Source: Oryzicola mucosus (GTDB taxonomy: Bacteria; Pseudomonadota; Alphaproteobacteria; Rhizobiales; Rhizobiaceae). Taken from it: a DNA stretch of 64,000 nt. The stretch covers positions 372,001 to 436,000 of the forward strand of contig NZ_JACVVX010000004.1 in the NCBI RefSeq assembly GCF_014534685.1. Reading direction: 5' to 3'. The translations under genes were made by a program, and so were the position numbers. Shown here piece after piece: positions 34,993 through 45,861 of this stretch; position 1 is the stretch's first letter; each line of letters starts with the position of its first letter. The notes under the pieces are model-generated. The model had not been told where the DNA came from. It worked only from the letters and a program-made list of their open reading frames with translations, and made no database searches.

Positions 34993-37900
34993 TCAACTCG
35001 CTTCGCGAATACTTTCGGCCGTCTGCAAATCCACCGAGACCAGTTGGCTGACCCCCTGCTCGGCCATGGTGACGCCGAACAACCTGTTCATGCGCGCCAT
35101 GGTGATCGGGTTGTGGGTGATGATGACGAAGCGCGTTTCCGTGCTTAACGCCATCTCATCCATCAGATTGCAGAAGCGCTCGACATTATGATCGTCGAGC
35201 GGCGCATCGACCTCATCGAGCACGCAGATCGGCGCAGGATTGGTCAGGAACACCGCAAAGATAAGCGCCATGGCCGTCAGCGCCTGCTCGCCACCTGACA
35301 ATAACGTCATCGTCTGCGGCTTCTTGCCGGGCGGGCGCGCGAGAATTTCAAGCCCGGCTTCCAGCGGGTCGTCGGACTCGATCAATTGCAGTTCGGCCGT
35401 GCCGCCACCGAACAGATGCGCAAACAACCGCTGAAAGTGGACGTTGACGGCATCGAAGGCTGCAAGCAGACGCTCCCGCCCTTCCTTGTTCAGGCCCTGG
35501 ATCGCGTGGCGCAGTTTTCGGATCGCTTCGACCACATCGTCGCGCTCGGACACCAGCGTGTTCAACCGCTCCGTCAATTCCCGCTGCTCATCCTCGGCCC
35601 GAAGGTTCACCGCACCCAACCGCTCGCGCTCGATCTTGAGCCGTTCGAGGTGTTTTTCGATCTCGGCTGGGTCAGGCATGCCATCGTCGAGATTGAGCCC
35701 GGCATTCCGCGCGACCATATGGGGCGGCGTGTTGAGAGCCTCCTGAATGCGCGTCTCGGCCTCGCGTCGGCGGTCGTCGGCAGCGGTCAGCCGCTCTTCG
35801 GCGCGAGCCCGCAACTCGCGCGCCTCGGCCAGCGCCTGGATGGTCGATGTCGCCGCTTTGTCGAGAGCCTGCTGGCGGGTCTCCGCTTCCTGCAGCCGGT
35901 CGGCGACATCCTTCCGTGCCGCGTCCGCCTTGGAAAGTTTCGACAGCAGGTCCCGCCGCCGCAGGTCGATTTCGTCCGGGGCGTCGGCCAATTCCTCGCG
36001 CTCGGCCAAGGCCTCCGACCGCCGATCCCGCAGCGCTTCGACATGCTGCGCGGCACTTTCGGCACGCTGCAGCCAATTCGCCCGCTCAGTTGCAATGGCT
36101 GCGAGTCGACGACGCCGCGCTTCCGCCTCGCGGCTGAGACCCTCGAAGGCCGCGCGTGCATCGGCAAGCGCGCCGCGCTCGCGCGACACCCTGACCGTCA
36201 GCGCATCCAGCCGATACTGAATATCGCCGATATCGGGTGCGGACGCCAATTGCTCTTCCGCCTCGACCAGCCGGGCGGAAGCTTCCTCGTGATCCCCGGC
36301 GATGCGAGACAAAGACTCTTCAATCGCGTCGCGGCGGCTGATCAATTCGCCGGCCGCCTTTTCAGCCTGGGCAAGGGCCGAGCGCGCGGCATCGAGGCGA
36401 TGCTGCGCATCGCGCCAATTCTGGCGCGCCTGCCGCTCGGTTTCGATGCCGAGACGGACAGAAGATTCAGCTTCGGCCAGAGTTGCCTCGGCATCCGACA
36501 GACGCGACCGTGCTTCCACCGCTTCGTCGTCCAACTCGGCAAGCCGGTTCTTCTGGGCAAGCCGCATGGCCGCCGCCGTGGGTGCTTCCGCGCTCGCCGT
36601 CAGCCCATCCCAGCGCCAAAGGTCACCCTCGCGGCTGACCAGCCGCTGACCGGTGGCAAGCAGGGGCTGCAGTTTTGCGCCCTCGTCTTGCGCGACGATG
36701 CCGATCTGCGACAGGCGCCGCGACAGCTGCGCCGGCGCCTTGACCACCTGCGACAACGCTTTCGCACCAGCAGGAAGGGCAGCATCGGACCCTTCGGCGT
36801 CGATCGTCCGCCAGTGGACGGGCGCAGACATATCCAGCGGCACCTCCAGATCGTCGCCAAGCGCGGCACCCAATGCCGTCTCATAGCCGCGCTCGACGCT
36901 GATCTGTTCGAGCACGGCAGGAAAACCATCGCTGCTGCCGGCACTCAGGATTTTGGCAAGCGTGCGCGCCTCGGTCTCGATTCCGGCCAAGGCAGCGCGC
37001 GCCTCCTGCAGCGGCAGACGGGCTGCCGCTTCCGCCTGCCGTGCGTTGGCCACGGCGGCATCGGCATCGAACGCGGCCGTTTCGGCCTCGTCGAGAAACA
37101 TCTGCGCTTCTTCTGCCAAAGCGCGTTTTTCCGAGGGGTCGGCAAGGGCTGCGATCCGGCTTCTGATCTCACCGGCTTCGCGATCCACCTCAGCCAATTG
37201 TCGGGCAAAACGGTCGCGCCGCTCCGCAGCCTCGCGCAAAGCCCGTTCGCCCTGGGTGCGGGCAGCGGCCACCTCGGCGCGTTCGGCGGTCAGCGCGGCA
37301 AGCGCTTTCTCGCTTTCGGCGAGTATGGCGGCGGCATCGTCCATCGCCTCGCGGGTGGCCGTTTCACGCTCGTCGCCGCTTGCATCGACCTCGAAGAGCT
37401 CGGCCTCTTCTTCGGCCAGTCGTTCGAGGATACCGGCATTCTCACCGACCAGCCGCTCCTCGCGCGCAATATCGGCGTCGAACTGTTCGAGCCGGCGGTC
37501 GAGTTCGCGCTGGCGCGCAGCGATGCGGTTGGCTTCTTCCTCGATCTGCGCCTTGGCAATGGACAGCCGCTGGAACGCCGCGGCGGCGGCGGCTTCCGCC
37601 TCGCGCAGTTCGGGCAGCTTGTGGGCGGCGATTGCCTGTTCCTTGGCAGCGTTCATCTGGCTGGCGGCCCGTTCGCCGACAAGGGATGTCGCCACGGCCA
37701 GCGCGGATTTCGCCTCGGCTTCCTGAGCTGTGGCGAGCGTCCAGCGCAGGTGCAAAAGCGTGGCTTCCGCCTTGCGGATATCGGCCGACAGGTTCTTGAA
37801 CCGCGATGCCTGGCGTGCCTGGCGCTTCAGGCTCTCTATCTGGCCTTCAAGCTCCCTGACGACATCATCGAGACGTTCGAGATTTTGTTCGGTGGCGCGC

Positions 37901-38451
37901 AGCCTCAGTTCCGCCTCGTGGCGGCGGCTGTGCAAGCCGGAAATGCCGGCGGCTTCCTCCAGAAGCGCGCGCCGCGCCTGCGGCTTGGCCTGGATCAACT
38001 CGCCGATCCGGCCCTGCCCCACCATGGACGGCGAGCGGGCGCCGGTGGACTGGTCGGCGAACAGGAGCTGCACATCCTTGGCGCGCGCTTCCTTGCCGTT
38101 GATGCGGTAGACCGACCCCGCCTCGCGCTCGATGCGGCGCGAAACCTGCAATTCGTCGGCGTCGTTGAACGAGGCCGGCGCGGTGCGGTCCGAATTGTCG
38201 AGGAACAACGTGACTTCGGCGGTGTTGCGCGCCGGCCTGTTGCCGGAGCCCGAGAAGATCACGTCGTCCATGCCGGACGCACGCATGTTCTTGTAGGAAT
38301 TCTCGCCCATCACCCAGCGCAGGGCTTCGACGAGGTTGGACTTGCCGCACCCATTCGGCCCGACGATGCCCGTCAGGCCGCGCTCGATGACGAATTCGCC
38401 GGGTTCGACGAAGGACTTGAAGCCGAGGAGGCGGAGCCGCGAGAACTTCAT
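34993..38451 (-). CDS. smc: Chromosome segregation protein SMC
   Basis: A 1,152-residue condensin ATPase. The N-terminal head has Walker A GPNGCGKS at residues 31-38. Two long coiled-coil arms flank a hinge at about 500-580. The C-terminal head has the ABC signature LSGGEQ (1051-1056) and Walker B with VLDEVDAPLDD (Asp-Glu at about 1079-1080). The protein folds back on itself, dimerises at the hinge and compacts newly replicated chromosome with ScpA/ScpB. Length and layout are typical. It is convergent with the TetR gene with only four bases between the stops. Confidence 0.95.
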   Translation of the reverse strand: MKFSRLRLLGFKSFVEPGEFVIERGLTGIVGPNGCGKSNLVEALRWVMGENSYKNMRASGMDDVIFSGSGNRPARNTAEVTLFLDNSDRTAPASFNDADELQVSRRIEREAGSVYRINGKEARAKDVQLLFADQSTGARSPSMVGQGRIGELIQAKPQARRALLEEAAGISGLHSRRHEAELRLRATEQNLERLDDVVRELEGQIESLKRQARQASRFKNLSADIRKAEATLLHLRWTLATAQEAEAKSALAVATSLVGERAASQMNAAKEQAIAAHKLPELREAEAAAAAAFQRLSIAKAQIEEEANRIAARQRELDRRLEQFDADIAREERLVGENAGILERLAEEEAELFEVDASGDERETATREAMDDAAAILAESEKALAALTAERAEVAAARTQGERALREAAERRDRFARQLAEVDREAGEIRSRIAALADPSEKRALAEEAQMFLDEAETAAFDADAAVANARQAEAAARLPLQEARAALAGIETEARTLAKILSAGSSDGFPAVLEQISVERGYETALGAALGDDLEVPLDMSAPVHWRTIDAEGSDAALPAGAKALSQVVKAPAQLSRRLSQIGIVAQDEGAKLQPLLATGQRLVSREGDLWRWDGLTASAEAPTAAAMRLAQKNRLAELDDEAVEARSRLSDAEATLAEAESSVRLGIETERQARQNWRDAQHRLDAARSALAQAEKAAGELISRRDAIEESLSRIAGDHEEASARLVEAEEQLASAPDIGDIQYRLDALTVRVSRERGALADARAAFEGLSREAEARRRRLAAIATERANWLQRAESAAQHVEALRDRRSEALAEREELADAPDEIDLRRRDLLSKLSKADAARKDVADRLQEAETRQQALDKAATSTIQALAEARELRARAEERLTAADDRRREAETRIQEALNTPPHMVARNAGLNLDDGMPDPAEIEKHLERLKIERERLGAVNLRAEDEQRELTERLNTLVSERDDVVEAIRKLRHAIQGLNKEGRERLLAAFDAVNVHFQRLFAHLFGGGTAELQLIESDDPLEAGLEILARPPGKKPQTMTLLSGGEQALTAMALIFAVFLTNPAPICVLDEVDAPLDDHNVERFCNLMDEMALSTETRFVIITHNPITMARMNRLFGVTMAEQGVSQLVSVDLQTAESIREAS

Positions 38452-38511
38452 TCCGCACCGCCCGCACGGAAGGGCGCGCCGAAGCCGGATCGCTTCAGCG
38501 CCGAGTGACTA

Positions 38512-39231
38512 TCAGAGCATGCCGTCGATGATCGCCGACATTTCGTCAACCGTCAGTGCCCCTTTGTAAACATTGCCATTGATGAAGAAGGTCGGCGTGG
38601 AATCCACCTTGAATTCCTTGGCGCCGCGATCGCGCACTGCCCTCACATCATCCAGAAGCTTCTGGTTCGTCAAGCAAGCCTCGAAGGTCTGCTGTGAAAA
38701 ACCGGCCATCTTGGAAAGCTGGAACAGCGCATCCTGCGCGTTCTGGGCGGCTGCCCAGTTCTGCTGCTGCTTGAACAGCACATCGATCATCGGGAAATAG
38801 TTGTCCTCGGCGCAGCGCGCCAGCATGAAGCCAGCTTCGGCGCGCGGGTCGAACGGAAATTCGCGCATGATCAGCCGCGCCTTGCCCGTATCGATGTATT
38901 TGGTCTTGATCGTCGGCAGCGTGGTCTCGTGGAAATGCGCGCAGTGCGGGCAAGTCATCGAGGCGTATTCGACGATTGTGACCGGCGCATCGTCCTTGCC
39001 GAGGACTTTTTCCGGCAGCGAGCCGGGCTGCAGAACCTTGGCCATATCGACGGTGCCTGCCGCGTCCGGAGCGGCGGCCGCAGAAGCGGCGGGGGTTGCC
39101 GGCGTGGAGGGAGCAGGCGTCTGGGCATTGGCGGTGTCGCCGCTGGAGTCGCTGCACGCGGAAAGCATGACCGCTGCCGGAAGAGCAGCGAGCCCGTAAA
39201 GTGCGGTCCGGCGCGAGATGGAACGAAGCAT
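38512..39231 (-). CDS. DsbA-family thiol:disulfide oxidoreductase, lipoprotein
   Basis: A 239-residue secreted protein. The signal contains SRRTALYG (a twin-arginine-like pair) and a lipobox LSAC with the cysteine at residue 26, followed by a Pro/Ala/Thr-rich linker to about 65. The thioredoxin-fold domain has the active-site CPHC (in ASMTCPHCAHFHE), the KQQQNWAA region and the cis-proline segment STPTFFINGN. It should oxidise or isomerise disulfides of exported proteins in the periplasm. The ATG at 39231 has GGGTGA about six bases upstream; GTG at 39240 is an alternative. It lies 60 bases upstream of smc on the same strand. Confidence 0.9.
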   Translation of the reverse strand: MLRSISRRTALYGLAALPAAVMLSACSDSSGDTANAQTPAPSTPATPAASAAAAPDAAGTVDMAKVLQPGSLPEKVLGKDDAPVTIVEYASMTCPHCAHFHETTLPTIKTKYIDTGKARLIMREFPFDPRAEAGFMLARCAEDNYFPMIDVLFKQQQNWAAAQNAQDALFQLSKMAGFSQQTFEACLTNQKLLDDVRAVRDRGAKEFKVDSTPTFFINGNVYKGALTVDEMSAIIDGML

Positions 39232-39367
39232 GCGAATCACCCGAATAGTGTTGAATAGTGCCTTGGGATATAGCTGGAATGCGAGAGTTGCCGCGAATTA
39301 AGGCATCTCTATCCCCAAACCAATCCCGTTTTTCTTCCCAACGATCACGAATCCGCGATAGTTAGCG

Positions 39368-39853
39368 TCATTTCTGTTTCTTCTCGCCCAAAACGGCGGT
39401 TCCGAGTTTCTCCAAGGCGGCTTTGAGGCCTTCGTCCTCAATGCCGCTGACCACACCCGACAGTCTGGATTTCTCCGCTTCCGTGAGCACGCGCAGCCTC
39501 GGCTTGACCTGCTCGCCGTGCCTGACCACCGGCTTCTGCACGATTTTTATGCGGCCGATGGCATTGAAGCCGAGAAAGGCGTTGACGCGGGAAATCACCT
39601 CACCTGTCTCGTGCTGCAAATGAAGTGCGGCCGAGCCCTCGCAGGCGATGATGAGCGTGGCGGGCTCGAACGGGTCGTTCTCGCGCAGGCGGCGGGGCCA
39701 GACGATCTTTTCCGGCCGTGTGCGTTCCGCCAGACGGGCGCCGGCTATCTCTTCCCAGGACTGCACCAGCCCGAGCGAGATTCCTGCCCGCTTGCGCAGC
39801 AGCGGGTCGAGGATCGACTCCGAGATTTCGGATATCTGCCGGGGGTACTTCAT
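39368..39853 (-). CDS. DUF721 / DciA-like protein
   Basis: A 161-residue basic protein of the DUF721 family. It has an N-terminal helical part (ISESILDPLLRKRAG), VQSWEEIAGARLAERTRPEKI, and the beta segment ATLIIACEGSAALHLQHETGEVISRVNAFLG. Members of this family include DciA, which helps load the replicative helicase in bacteria lacking DnaC, so a role in replication initiation is likely but not proven for this subgroup. The start at 39853 gives the family N-terminus. It is divergent from mutY with a 105-base shared spacer. Confidence 0.8.
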   Translation of the reverse strand: MKYPRQISEISESILDPLLRKRAGISLGLVQSWEEIAGARLAERTRPEKIVWPRRLRENDPFEPATLIIACEGSAALHLQHETGEVISRVNAFLGFNAIGRIKIVQKPVVRHGEQVKPRLRVLTEAEKSRLSGVVSGIEDEGLKAALEKLGTAVLGEKKQK

Positions 39854-39958
39854 GATTTCTTTTTGGCACCTGCCTGCCGGAACATGCCTGTTGGTTTTTG
39901 GCGCCGGTGCGCTTACTTGCACCGGGACCATTTCAAAGCCAAGGCACAAACCGATCAC

Positions 39959-41035
39959 ATGAGCCTAGCAACCATCGCCACGTCGGAAAAGCTGCTTGCG
40001 TGGTACGACGTTCATCACCGCGAATTGCCCTGGCGGATGCCGCCTCGCGACATCGCCAAGGGCATGCTGCCCGACCCCTATCATGTCTGGCTGTCTGAGG
40101 TGATGCTGCAGCAGACCACAGTGGAGGCGGTGAAGCCCTACTTCCGCAAGTTCCTCGACACCTGGCCCACCGTGACAGCCCTTGCCGCCGCCGACCGGGA
40201 AGACGTCATGAAGGCATGGGCGGGTCTCGGCTACTACTCCCGCGCGCGCAATCTCAAGGCCTGTGCCGATACGGTCGCGGCCCTGCCGGAAGCACGCTTT
40301 CCGGCGTCGGAAGCGGGACTGCGCGCCCTGCCCGGCATCGGCGCCTATACGTCTGCGGCGATTGCCGCCATTGCCTTCAACGAGCCCGCCGCGGTGGTGG
40401 ACGGCAATATCGAGCGCGTGATCTCGCGCCTCTTCCGCATCGACACGCCGCTGCCCGAAGCCAAGCCCGAAATCAAGCTGCGCGTCGAGGAGATCATGCC
40501 GCGCAGCCGCCCGGGCGACTTCGCCCAGGCGATGATGGACCTGGGCGCAACGATCTGTACGCCGCGCCGGCCGCGCTGCATGCTCTGCCCGTTGCGGGAC
40601 GACTGTGAGGCGCTTTCCAAGGGCGATCCCGAGTTCTATCCGGTCAAACCCACCAAGAGCGACAAGCCGACACGGAGCGGAGCGGCCTTCGTGGCGGTGC
40701 GGCCGGACGGCGCGATCCTGCTGCGCAAGCGTGTGGACAAGGGCCTCTTGGGCGGCATGACCGAGGTGCCGACGTCGGCCTGGACGGCGCGCATAGACGG
40801 CATCGATACGGTCGAGGCCGCACCCTTCCCCGCCGCCTGGCAAAAGGCAGGCGTGATCGAGCATGTCTTTACCCATTTTCGCCTGCAGCTCACCGTCTTC
40901 CGTGCCGAAGTGCCCGACCGTGCGCCCGAGCCGGGCAGTTTCTGGTCGCGCGAAATCCTGACGGAGGCCTTGCCGACGGTGATGAAAAAGGTCATCGAAT
41001 CCGCATTGCCAGGTTCGACCAAACGCCTGAAGTGA
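39959..41035 (+). CDS. mutY: A/G-specific adenine DNA glycosylase
   Basis: A 358-residue repair enzyme that removes adenine mispaired with 8-oxoguanine. The catalytic Glu is at residue 47 in SEVMLQQTTV, and the Asp at 148 in VDGNIERV after the helix-hairpin-helix LPGIGAYTSAA. The 4Fe-4S cluster cysteines are at 200, 207, 210 and 216, in the C-x6-C-x2-C-x5-C spacing. The C-terminal NUDIX-like 8-oxoG recognition domain runs from about 235 to the end. The ATG at 39959 starts at the homology; upstream in-frame codons overlap the divergent DUF721 gene. It is followed by an HAD gene 16 bases later. Confidence 0.95.
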   Translation: MSLATIATSEKLLAWYDVHHRELPWRMPPRDIAKGMLPDPYHVWLSEVMLQQTTVEAVKPYFRKFLDTWPTVTALAAADREDVMKAWAGLGYYSRARNLKACADTVAALPEARFPASEAGLRALPGIGAYTSAAIAAIAFNEPAAVVDGNIERVISRLFRIDTPLPEAKPEIKLRVEEIMPRSRPGDFAQAMMDLGATICTPRRPRCMLCPLRDDCEALSKGDPEFYPVKPTKSDKPTRSGAAFVAVRPDGAILLRKRVDKGLLGGMTEVPTSAWTARIDGIDTVEAAPFPAAWQKAGVIEHVFTHFRLQLTVFRAEVPDRAPEPGSFWSREILTEALPTVMKKVIESALPGSTKRLK

Positions 41036-41051
41036 AGGAGAAGCCAGCGCC

Positions 41052-41669
41052 ATGACCGAAATCCGTCACATCGTCTTCGACATCGGCAAGGTGCTGATCC
41101 ATTACGATCCCGAACTGCCTTATCGCCGGCTCATCCCCGACGAGATCGAACGCCGCTTGTTTCTCGACACCGTCTGCACCGGCGACTGGAACGTCGAGCA
41201 GGATCGCGGCCGGACGTGGGAGGAAGCCGAGGCGCTTCTCATTGCCGATCATTCCTCGCATGAAGCCAATATTCGCGGCTTCCGGCAGAATTGGCACGAA
41301 ATGGTGCCGCATCACTACGAGGGGTCTGTGGCTATCCTCAACGGTCTCATCGACGCCGGCCACGACGTCACCATGCTGACCAACTTCGCCTCAGACACGT
41401 TTCGCGAGGCGCAGCAGCGGTTCGATTTCCTCAATCGGCCGCGCGGCGTCACGGTCTCGGGCGACATCGGCCTGATCAAACCCGACCCGGCGATCTACGA
41501 CCATCATGTCGCGAGCTTCGGCCTTGAGCCGTCGGCTACGCTGTTCATCGACGACAGTCCTAAGAACGTCGAAGGCGCCAAGGCAGCCGGCTGGCAGGCC
41601 GTACTGTTCACGGATGCGAAAACGCTCGAGGCAGACCTCGAGCGTTTCGGGATCGGACGCGGCTGGTAA
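41052..41669 (+). CDS. HAD-family hydrolase (YihX-like)
   Basis: A 205-residue HAD-like hydrolase. The nucleophile motif is VFDIGKVLIHYD, where the second aspartate of D-x-D is replaced by Gly, as in YihX-type members. Motif II is TMLTNFAS, motif III has the lysine of GLIKPDPAIY, and motif IV is LFIDDSPKNVEGAKAAG. The small helical cap sits between residues about 20 and 90. It is probably a phosphatase acting on a sugar phosphate or similar metabolite. AAGGAGAAG lies before the start and the gene follows mutY by 16 bases, suggesting co-transcription. Confidence 0.88.
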   Translation: MTEIRHIVFDIGKVLIHYDPELPYRRLIPDEIERRLFLDTVCTGDWNVEQDRGRTWEEAEALLIADHSSHEANIRGFRQNWHEMVPHHYEGSVAILNGLIDAGHDVTMLTNFASDTFREAQQRFDFLNRPRGVTVSGDIGLIKPDPAIYDHHVASFGLEPSATLFIDDSPKNVEGAKAAGWQAVLFTDAKTLEADLERFGIGRGW

Positions 41670-41693
41670 TCGCCCGATCAGCTTTGACTAAGA

Positions 41694-42854
<1,161 letters not shown>

Positions 42855-43002
42855 TTAACTGCCTGTTATGGTTACCGATCAGCGTAAATATTTGGTGAAG
42901 CGCGAGGCGCTGTTTGCGGTTCGGGCGGCAATGGTGTACTCGCGGCGGCTTGAACTTCGGGCCGCAAGGGCGGCTCACTCCATCCAGCCAAAGCGGATTG
43001 CC

Positions 43003-43692
43003 ATGGACCAGCTTGATCTTGTCATCTTCGATTGCGACGGCGTGCTCGTCGATTCCGAAATCATCGCAGCGCGCATCGAAGCCGATCTGCTGACAGAAGC
43101 GGGCTTTCCGATTACCGCCGGAGAAATTGCCGAAACCTATGCCGGCTTAACCTTCAAGGACATCATGCTGCGCATCGAGGAACTGTCCTCCATCCCGTTC
43201 CAGGCGTCGCTGATCGAGCAGGCTGAGACGCAGGTCGACCGCAAGCTGCGCAACGAAGTGCGGGCCATTGACGGCGTGCATCAGGCGGTGGCGTCGGTGA
43301 AGGTGCCCTATTGCATCTGCTCGAATTCGCGCGTCGACCGCATCGAACTCATGCTCGACCGCAACAATCTGCTGCCGCTGTTCAAAGGGCGTATCAACTC
43401 GGCGCTCGAAGTCGGCTCGCGCAAGCCCAAGCCCGCGCCGGATGTCTTTCTCCACGCCGCTGAGGTGATGAAGGCCGACCCGAGACGCACCTTCGTCATC
43501 GAGGATTCCATCCACGGCGTTGCCGGCGCCAAGGCAGCAGGCATGCGCGTCATCGGCTTCACAGGCGGTTCGCACACCTATCCCGGCCATGCCGACGCGC
43601 TCACCGAAGCGGGCGCGGAAACGGTCATCCATCGCTGGGTGGATTTCAAGGCAACGATCGACGCGCTGTCGGCCTGGTCGGAAGACGCCTGA
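43003..43692 (+). CDS. HAD-IA hydrolase, phosphoglycolate-phosphatase/beta-PGM-like
   Basis: A 229-residue hydrolase. The nucleophile loop is FDCDGVLVDSE (residues about 8-18), motif II is CICSNSRVDR, motif III has SRKPKPAPDVFLHAAE, and motif IV is VIEDSIHGVAGAKAAGM. The helical cap lies between about residues 20 and 85. The pattern is of a small-molecule phosphatase or phosphomutase; the substrate is not known. Longer starts exist in frame from 42868, but the ATG at 43003 begins exactly at the family N-terminus. It is divergent from ccrM. Confidence 0.88.
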   Translation: MDQLDLVIFDCDGVLVDSEIIAARIEADLLTEAGFPITAGEIAETYAGLTFKDIMLRIEELSSIPFQASLIEQAETQVDRKLRNEVRAIDGVHQAVASVKVPYCICSNSRVDRIELMLDRNNLLPLFKGRINSALEVGSRKPKPAPDVFLHAAEVMKADPRRTFVIEDSIHGVAGAKAAGMRVIGFTGGSHTYPGHADALTEAGAETVIHRWVDFKATIDALSAWSEDA

Positions 43693-43734
43693 GACGCGCC
43701 TTAACGGCGTCGCCTAAACCGATGAAGCCCGGCG

Positions 43735-44319
43735 CTATTTCTTCGCCGGACCTTCGTCATAGCCGACAAAAATCTGGATATCGCGCGCCGTCGGCGTCGG
43801 TATGTTGATGTTGTTGACGGTGAATACAAACTGCGTCGCGCCGACCGTGTTGGTGACCTGAACCTGATGACGGTGAAGCTGGGAGTAGAGAACCTCTGTC
43901 CCGCGAACCACGACGACACGGATGGGCATGTTGATATTGCCCGGTGCGCCGAGCGGACCGGTGACGATCTTGCCGGCGGCGCCGACCGTAATCGTCATTG
44001 TGCCTTCGGAACGGGTGCAGCTGCGCGTCGTGTCGGTGATCGCTGCCTGATAGATCAGCTTGCTCGGATCGCCATCGCCGCCGCGTGCATAGGTGTTGAA
44101 GAACGCCGTGCCGTCGCGCAGCGTGATGCCGGGGCAATAGGCCAACAATTCGCTGGCAAGGATTTTTCCCTCGGCTTCGGCCACGGCGGCGGGATCCGAA
44201 GGCTTGGGAGCACCGATCCCGAAGGCACCGCCACCTGATTGGCATCCCGCCAGCGCAAGCATCGAGCCGGACACAGCAAAAGCCGCCAGAAAGCGGCGGT
44301 CAATCAAACGAAACACCAT
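43735..44319 (-). CDS. Lipoprotein of unknown function
   Basis: A 194-residue exported lipoprotein. The signal has RRFLAAFAVSGSML and the lipobox LAGC with the cysteine at residue 26. The mature part has two cysteines (AYCPGITL and RSCTRSE, roughly 45 residues apart) that may form a disulfide, and a beta-rich C-terminal half. The start at 44319 has GAGAGGGAAG nine bases upstream, which settles the choice over a longer frame. I do not recognise a named family. It is divergent from thrC and convergent with the HAD gene. Confidence 0.8.
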   Translation of the reverse strand: MVFRLIDRRFLAAFAVSGSMLALAGCQSGGGAFGIGAPKPSDPAAVAEAEGKILASELLAYCPGITLRDGTAFFNTYARGGDGDPSKLIYQAAITDTTRSCTRSEGTMTITVGAAGKIVTGPLGAPGNINMPIRVVVVRGTEVLYSQLHRHQVQVTNTVGATQFVFTVNNINIPTPTARDIQIFVGYDEGPAKK

Positions 44320-44450
44320 AGACAGCACTTCCCTCTCGCAAAGCAGATGCTCTATAGCAACCGCGCGGCAAAAATGCGACTGACGACATGCAGTTTTCCC
44401 AAGGCAACCGCAACGACGCCTCGGGTCAGGGCTCGAACGGACGGATTGAC

Positions 44451-45848
44451 ATGCACTACATAAGCACACGCGGGGAAGCGCCCGGCCTCGGCTTCTCGGA
44501 TGCTGTTCTTGCCGGCCTGGCGCGCGATGGCGGTCTCTACCTCCCCGTGGAGTGGCCGCATTTCAGCGCAGCCGAGATTCGCGCCATGCGCGGCCTGTCT
44601 TATCCCGATCTTGCCGTGCGGCTGCTGACCCCGTTTCTCGGCGACGAAATATCGCCACCCGTCTTCGAGCGCATCGTCAGGGAAGCCTATGCGACCTTCC
44701 GGCACGAGGCCATCTGCCCGCTGGTGCAAACCGGCCAGAACAGCTTCGTGCTCGAACTTTTCCACGGTCCGACGCTGGCCTTCAAGGATGTCGCCATGCA
44801 GTTGCTGGCGCGGCTGATGGATCACGTTCTGGCCGAACGCGGTCAGCGCGCGACCATCGTCGGGGCCACCTCAGGCGACACGGGCGGGGCGGCGATCGAT
44901 GCCTTTGCCGGCCGCGACCGCACCGACATCTTCATCCTGTTTCCGCATGGCCGCGTCTCGCCCGTGCAGCAGCGCCAGATGACGTCGTCGCTTGCCGCCA
45001 ATGTCCATGCGCTGGCGGTCGAAGGCAATTTCGACGATTGCCAGGGCCTGGTAAAGGACATGTTCAACGACCACGCCTTCCGCGACCGGGTCGGCCTATC
45101 GGGTGTCAACTCGATCAACTGGGCGCGCATCATGGCGCAGATCGTCTATTATTTCTCGTCGGCGCTTTCGCTCGGCGCGCCTGACCGGGCGGTTTCCTTC
45201 ACCGTGCCGACCGGCAATTTCGGCGACATCTTCGCCGGCTATGCCGCCAAGAAAATGGGACTGCCGATCAATCGGCTGGTGATTGCCACCAACGACAACG
45301 ACATCCTCGCGCGCACGCTCTCGACCGGCGAATACCGGACGCTGGGCGTGGTGCCCACCACATCGCCGTCGATGGATATCCAGGTCTCATCCAATTTCGA
45401 ACGCCTGCTGTTCGAGGCTGCCGGGCGCGACGCCGGAACGGTGCGGCGCTATATGGCGGGTCTCAAGCAATCCGGCTCCTTCACGATTGAGGCAGCGCAG
45501 CTTGAACGAATCCGCTCGGAGTTCGATTCCGGCCGCTCGAGCGCGACAGAAACGGCGGAGACCATTCGCAACACGCTGGAGAAGAGCGGCTACCTGCTCG
45601 ATCCGCACACTGCAACCGCGGTCCGCGTCGCATCCAAACGTGCTGCCTCGGAGACGCCGATGGTGATCCTCGGCACCGCGCATCCGGCGAAATTTCCCGA
45701 TGCTGTCCGCGATGCCTGCGGTGTTACACCGGGCCTTCCGGCCTGGCTGGCGGGAATGATGGACCTTGAGGAAAAATATACGGTACTTCCCTCGGACCTA
45801 AAAATGGTGGAAGATTACGTAAGCAGCCGGTCACGGGCAGCGGGTTAG
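44451..45848 (+). CDS. thrC: Threonine synthase
   Basis: A 465-residue pyridoxal-phosphate enzyme that converts O-phosphohomoserine to threonine. The PLP lysine is K112 in GPTLAFKDVAM, and the phosphate-binding segment is ATSGDTGGAAI. Further matches are NSINWARIMAQ and PTGNFGDIFAGY. Length fits the longer bacterial/fungal-type threonine synthases. The ATG at 44451 is preferred over the upstream frame start at 44388, because the family begins with H/K-Y-x-S-T-R-G. Homoserine kinase (thrB) lies in the same window at 53279-54241 but in another operon. Confidence 0.95.
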   Translation: MHYISTRGEAPGLGFSDAVLAGLARDGGLYLPVEWPHFSAAEIRAMRGLSYPDLAVRLLTPFLGDEISPPVFERIVREAYATFRHEAICPLVQTGQNSFVLELFHGPTLAFKDVAMQLLARLMDHVLAERGQRATIVGATSGDTGGAAIDAFAGRDRTDIFILFPHGRVSPVQQRQMTSSLAANVHALAVEGNFDDCQGLVKDMFNDHAFRDRVGLSGVNSINWARIMAQIVYYFSSALSLGAPDRAVSFTVPTGNFGDIFAGYAAKKMGLPINRLVIATNDNDILARTLSTGEYRTLGVVPTTSPSMDIQVSSNFERLLFEAAGRDAGTVRRYMAGLKQSGSFTIEAAQLERIRSEFDSGRSSATETAETIRNTLEKSGYLLDPHTATAVRVASKRAASETPMVILGTAHPAKFPDAVRDACGVTPGLPAWLAGMMDLEEKYTVLPSDLKMVEDYVSSRSRAAG

Positions 45849-45861
45849 GGAGTAGCGCTAC

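Noticed and set aside
35386-38508. A 1,040-codon open frame on the plus strand
   Set aside because: It is fully antisense to smc, which has clear SMC motifs at both ends. High-GC codon use creates long open antisense frames. Its translation has no family features.
41670-41693. Terminator between the HAD gene and ccrM
   Set aside because: A small imperfect inverted repeat spans the gap, but there is no T-run on either strand and one arm pairing is broken.
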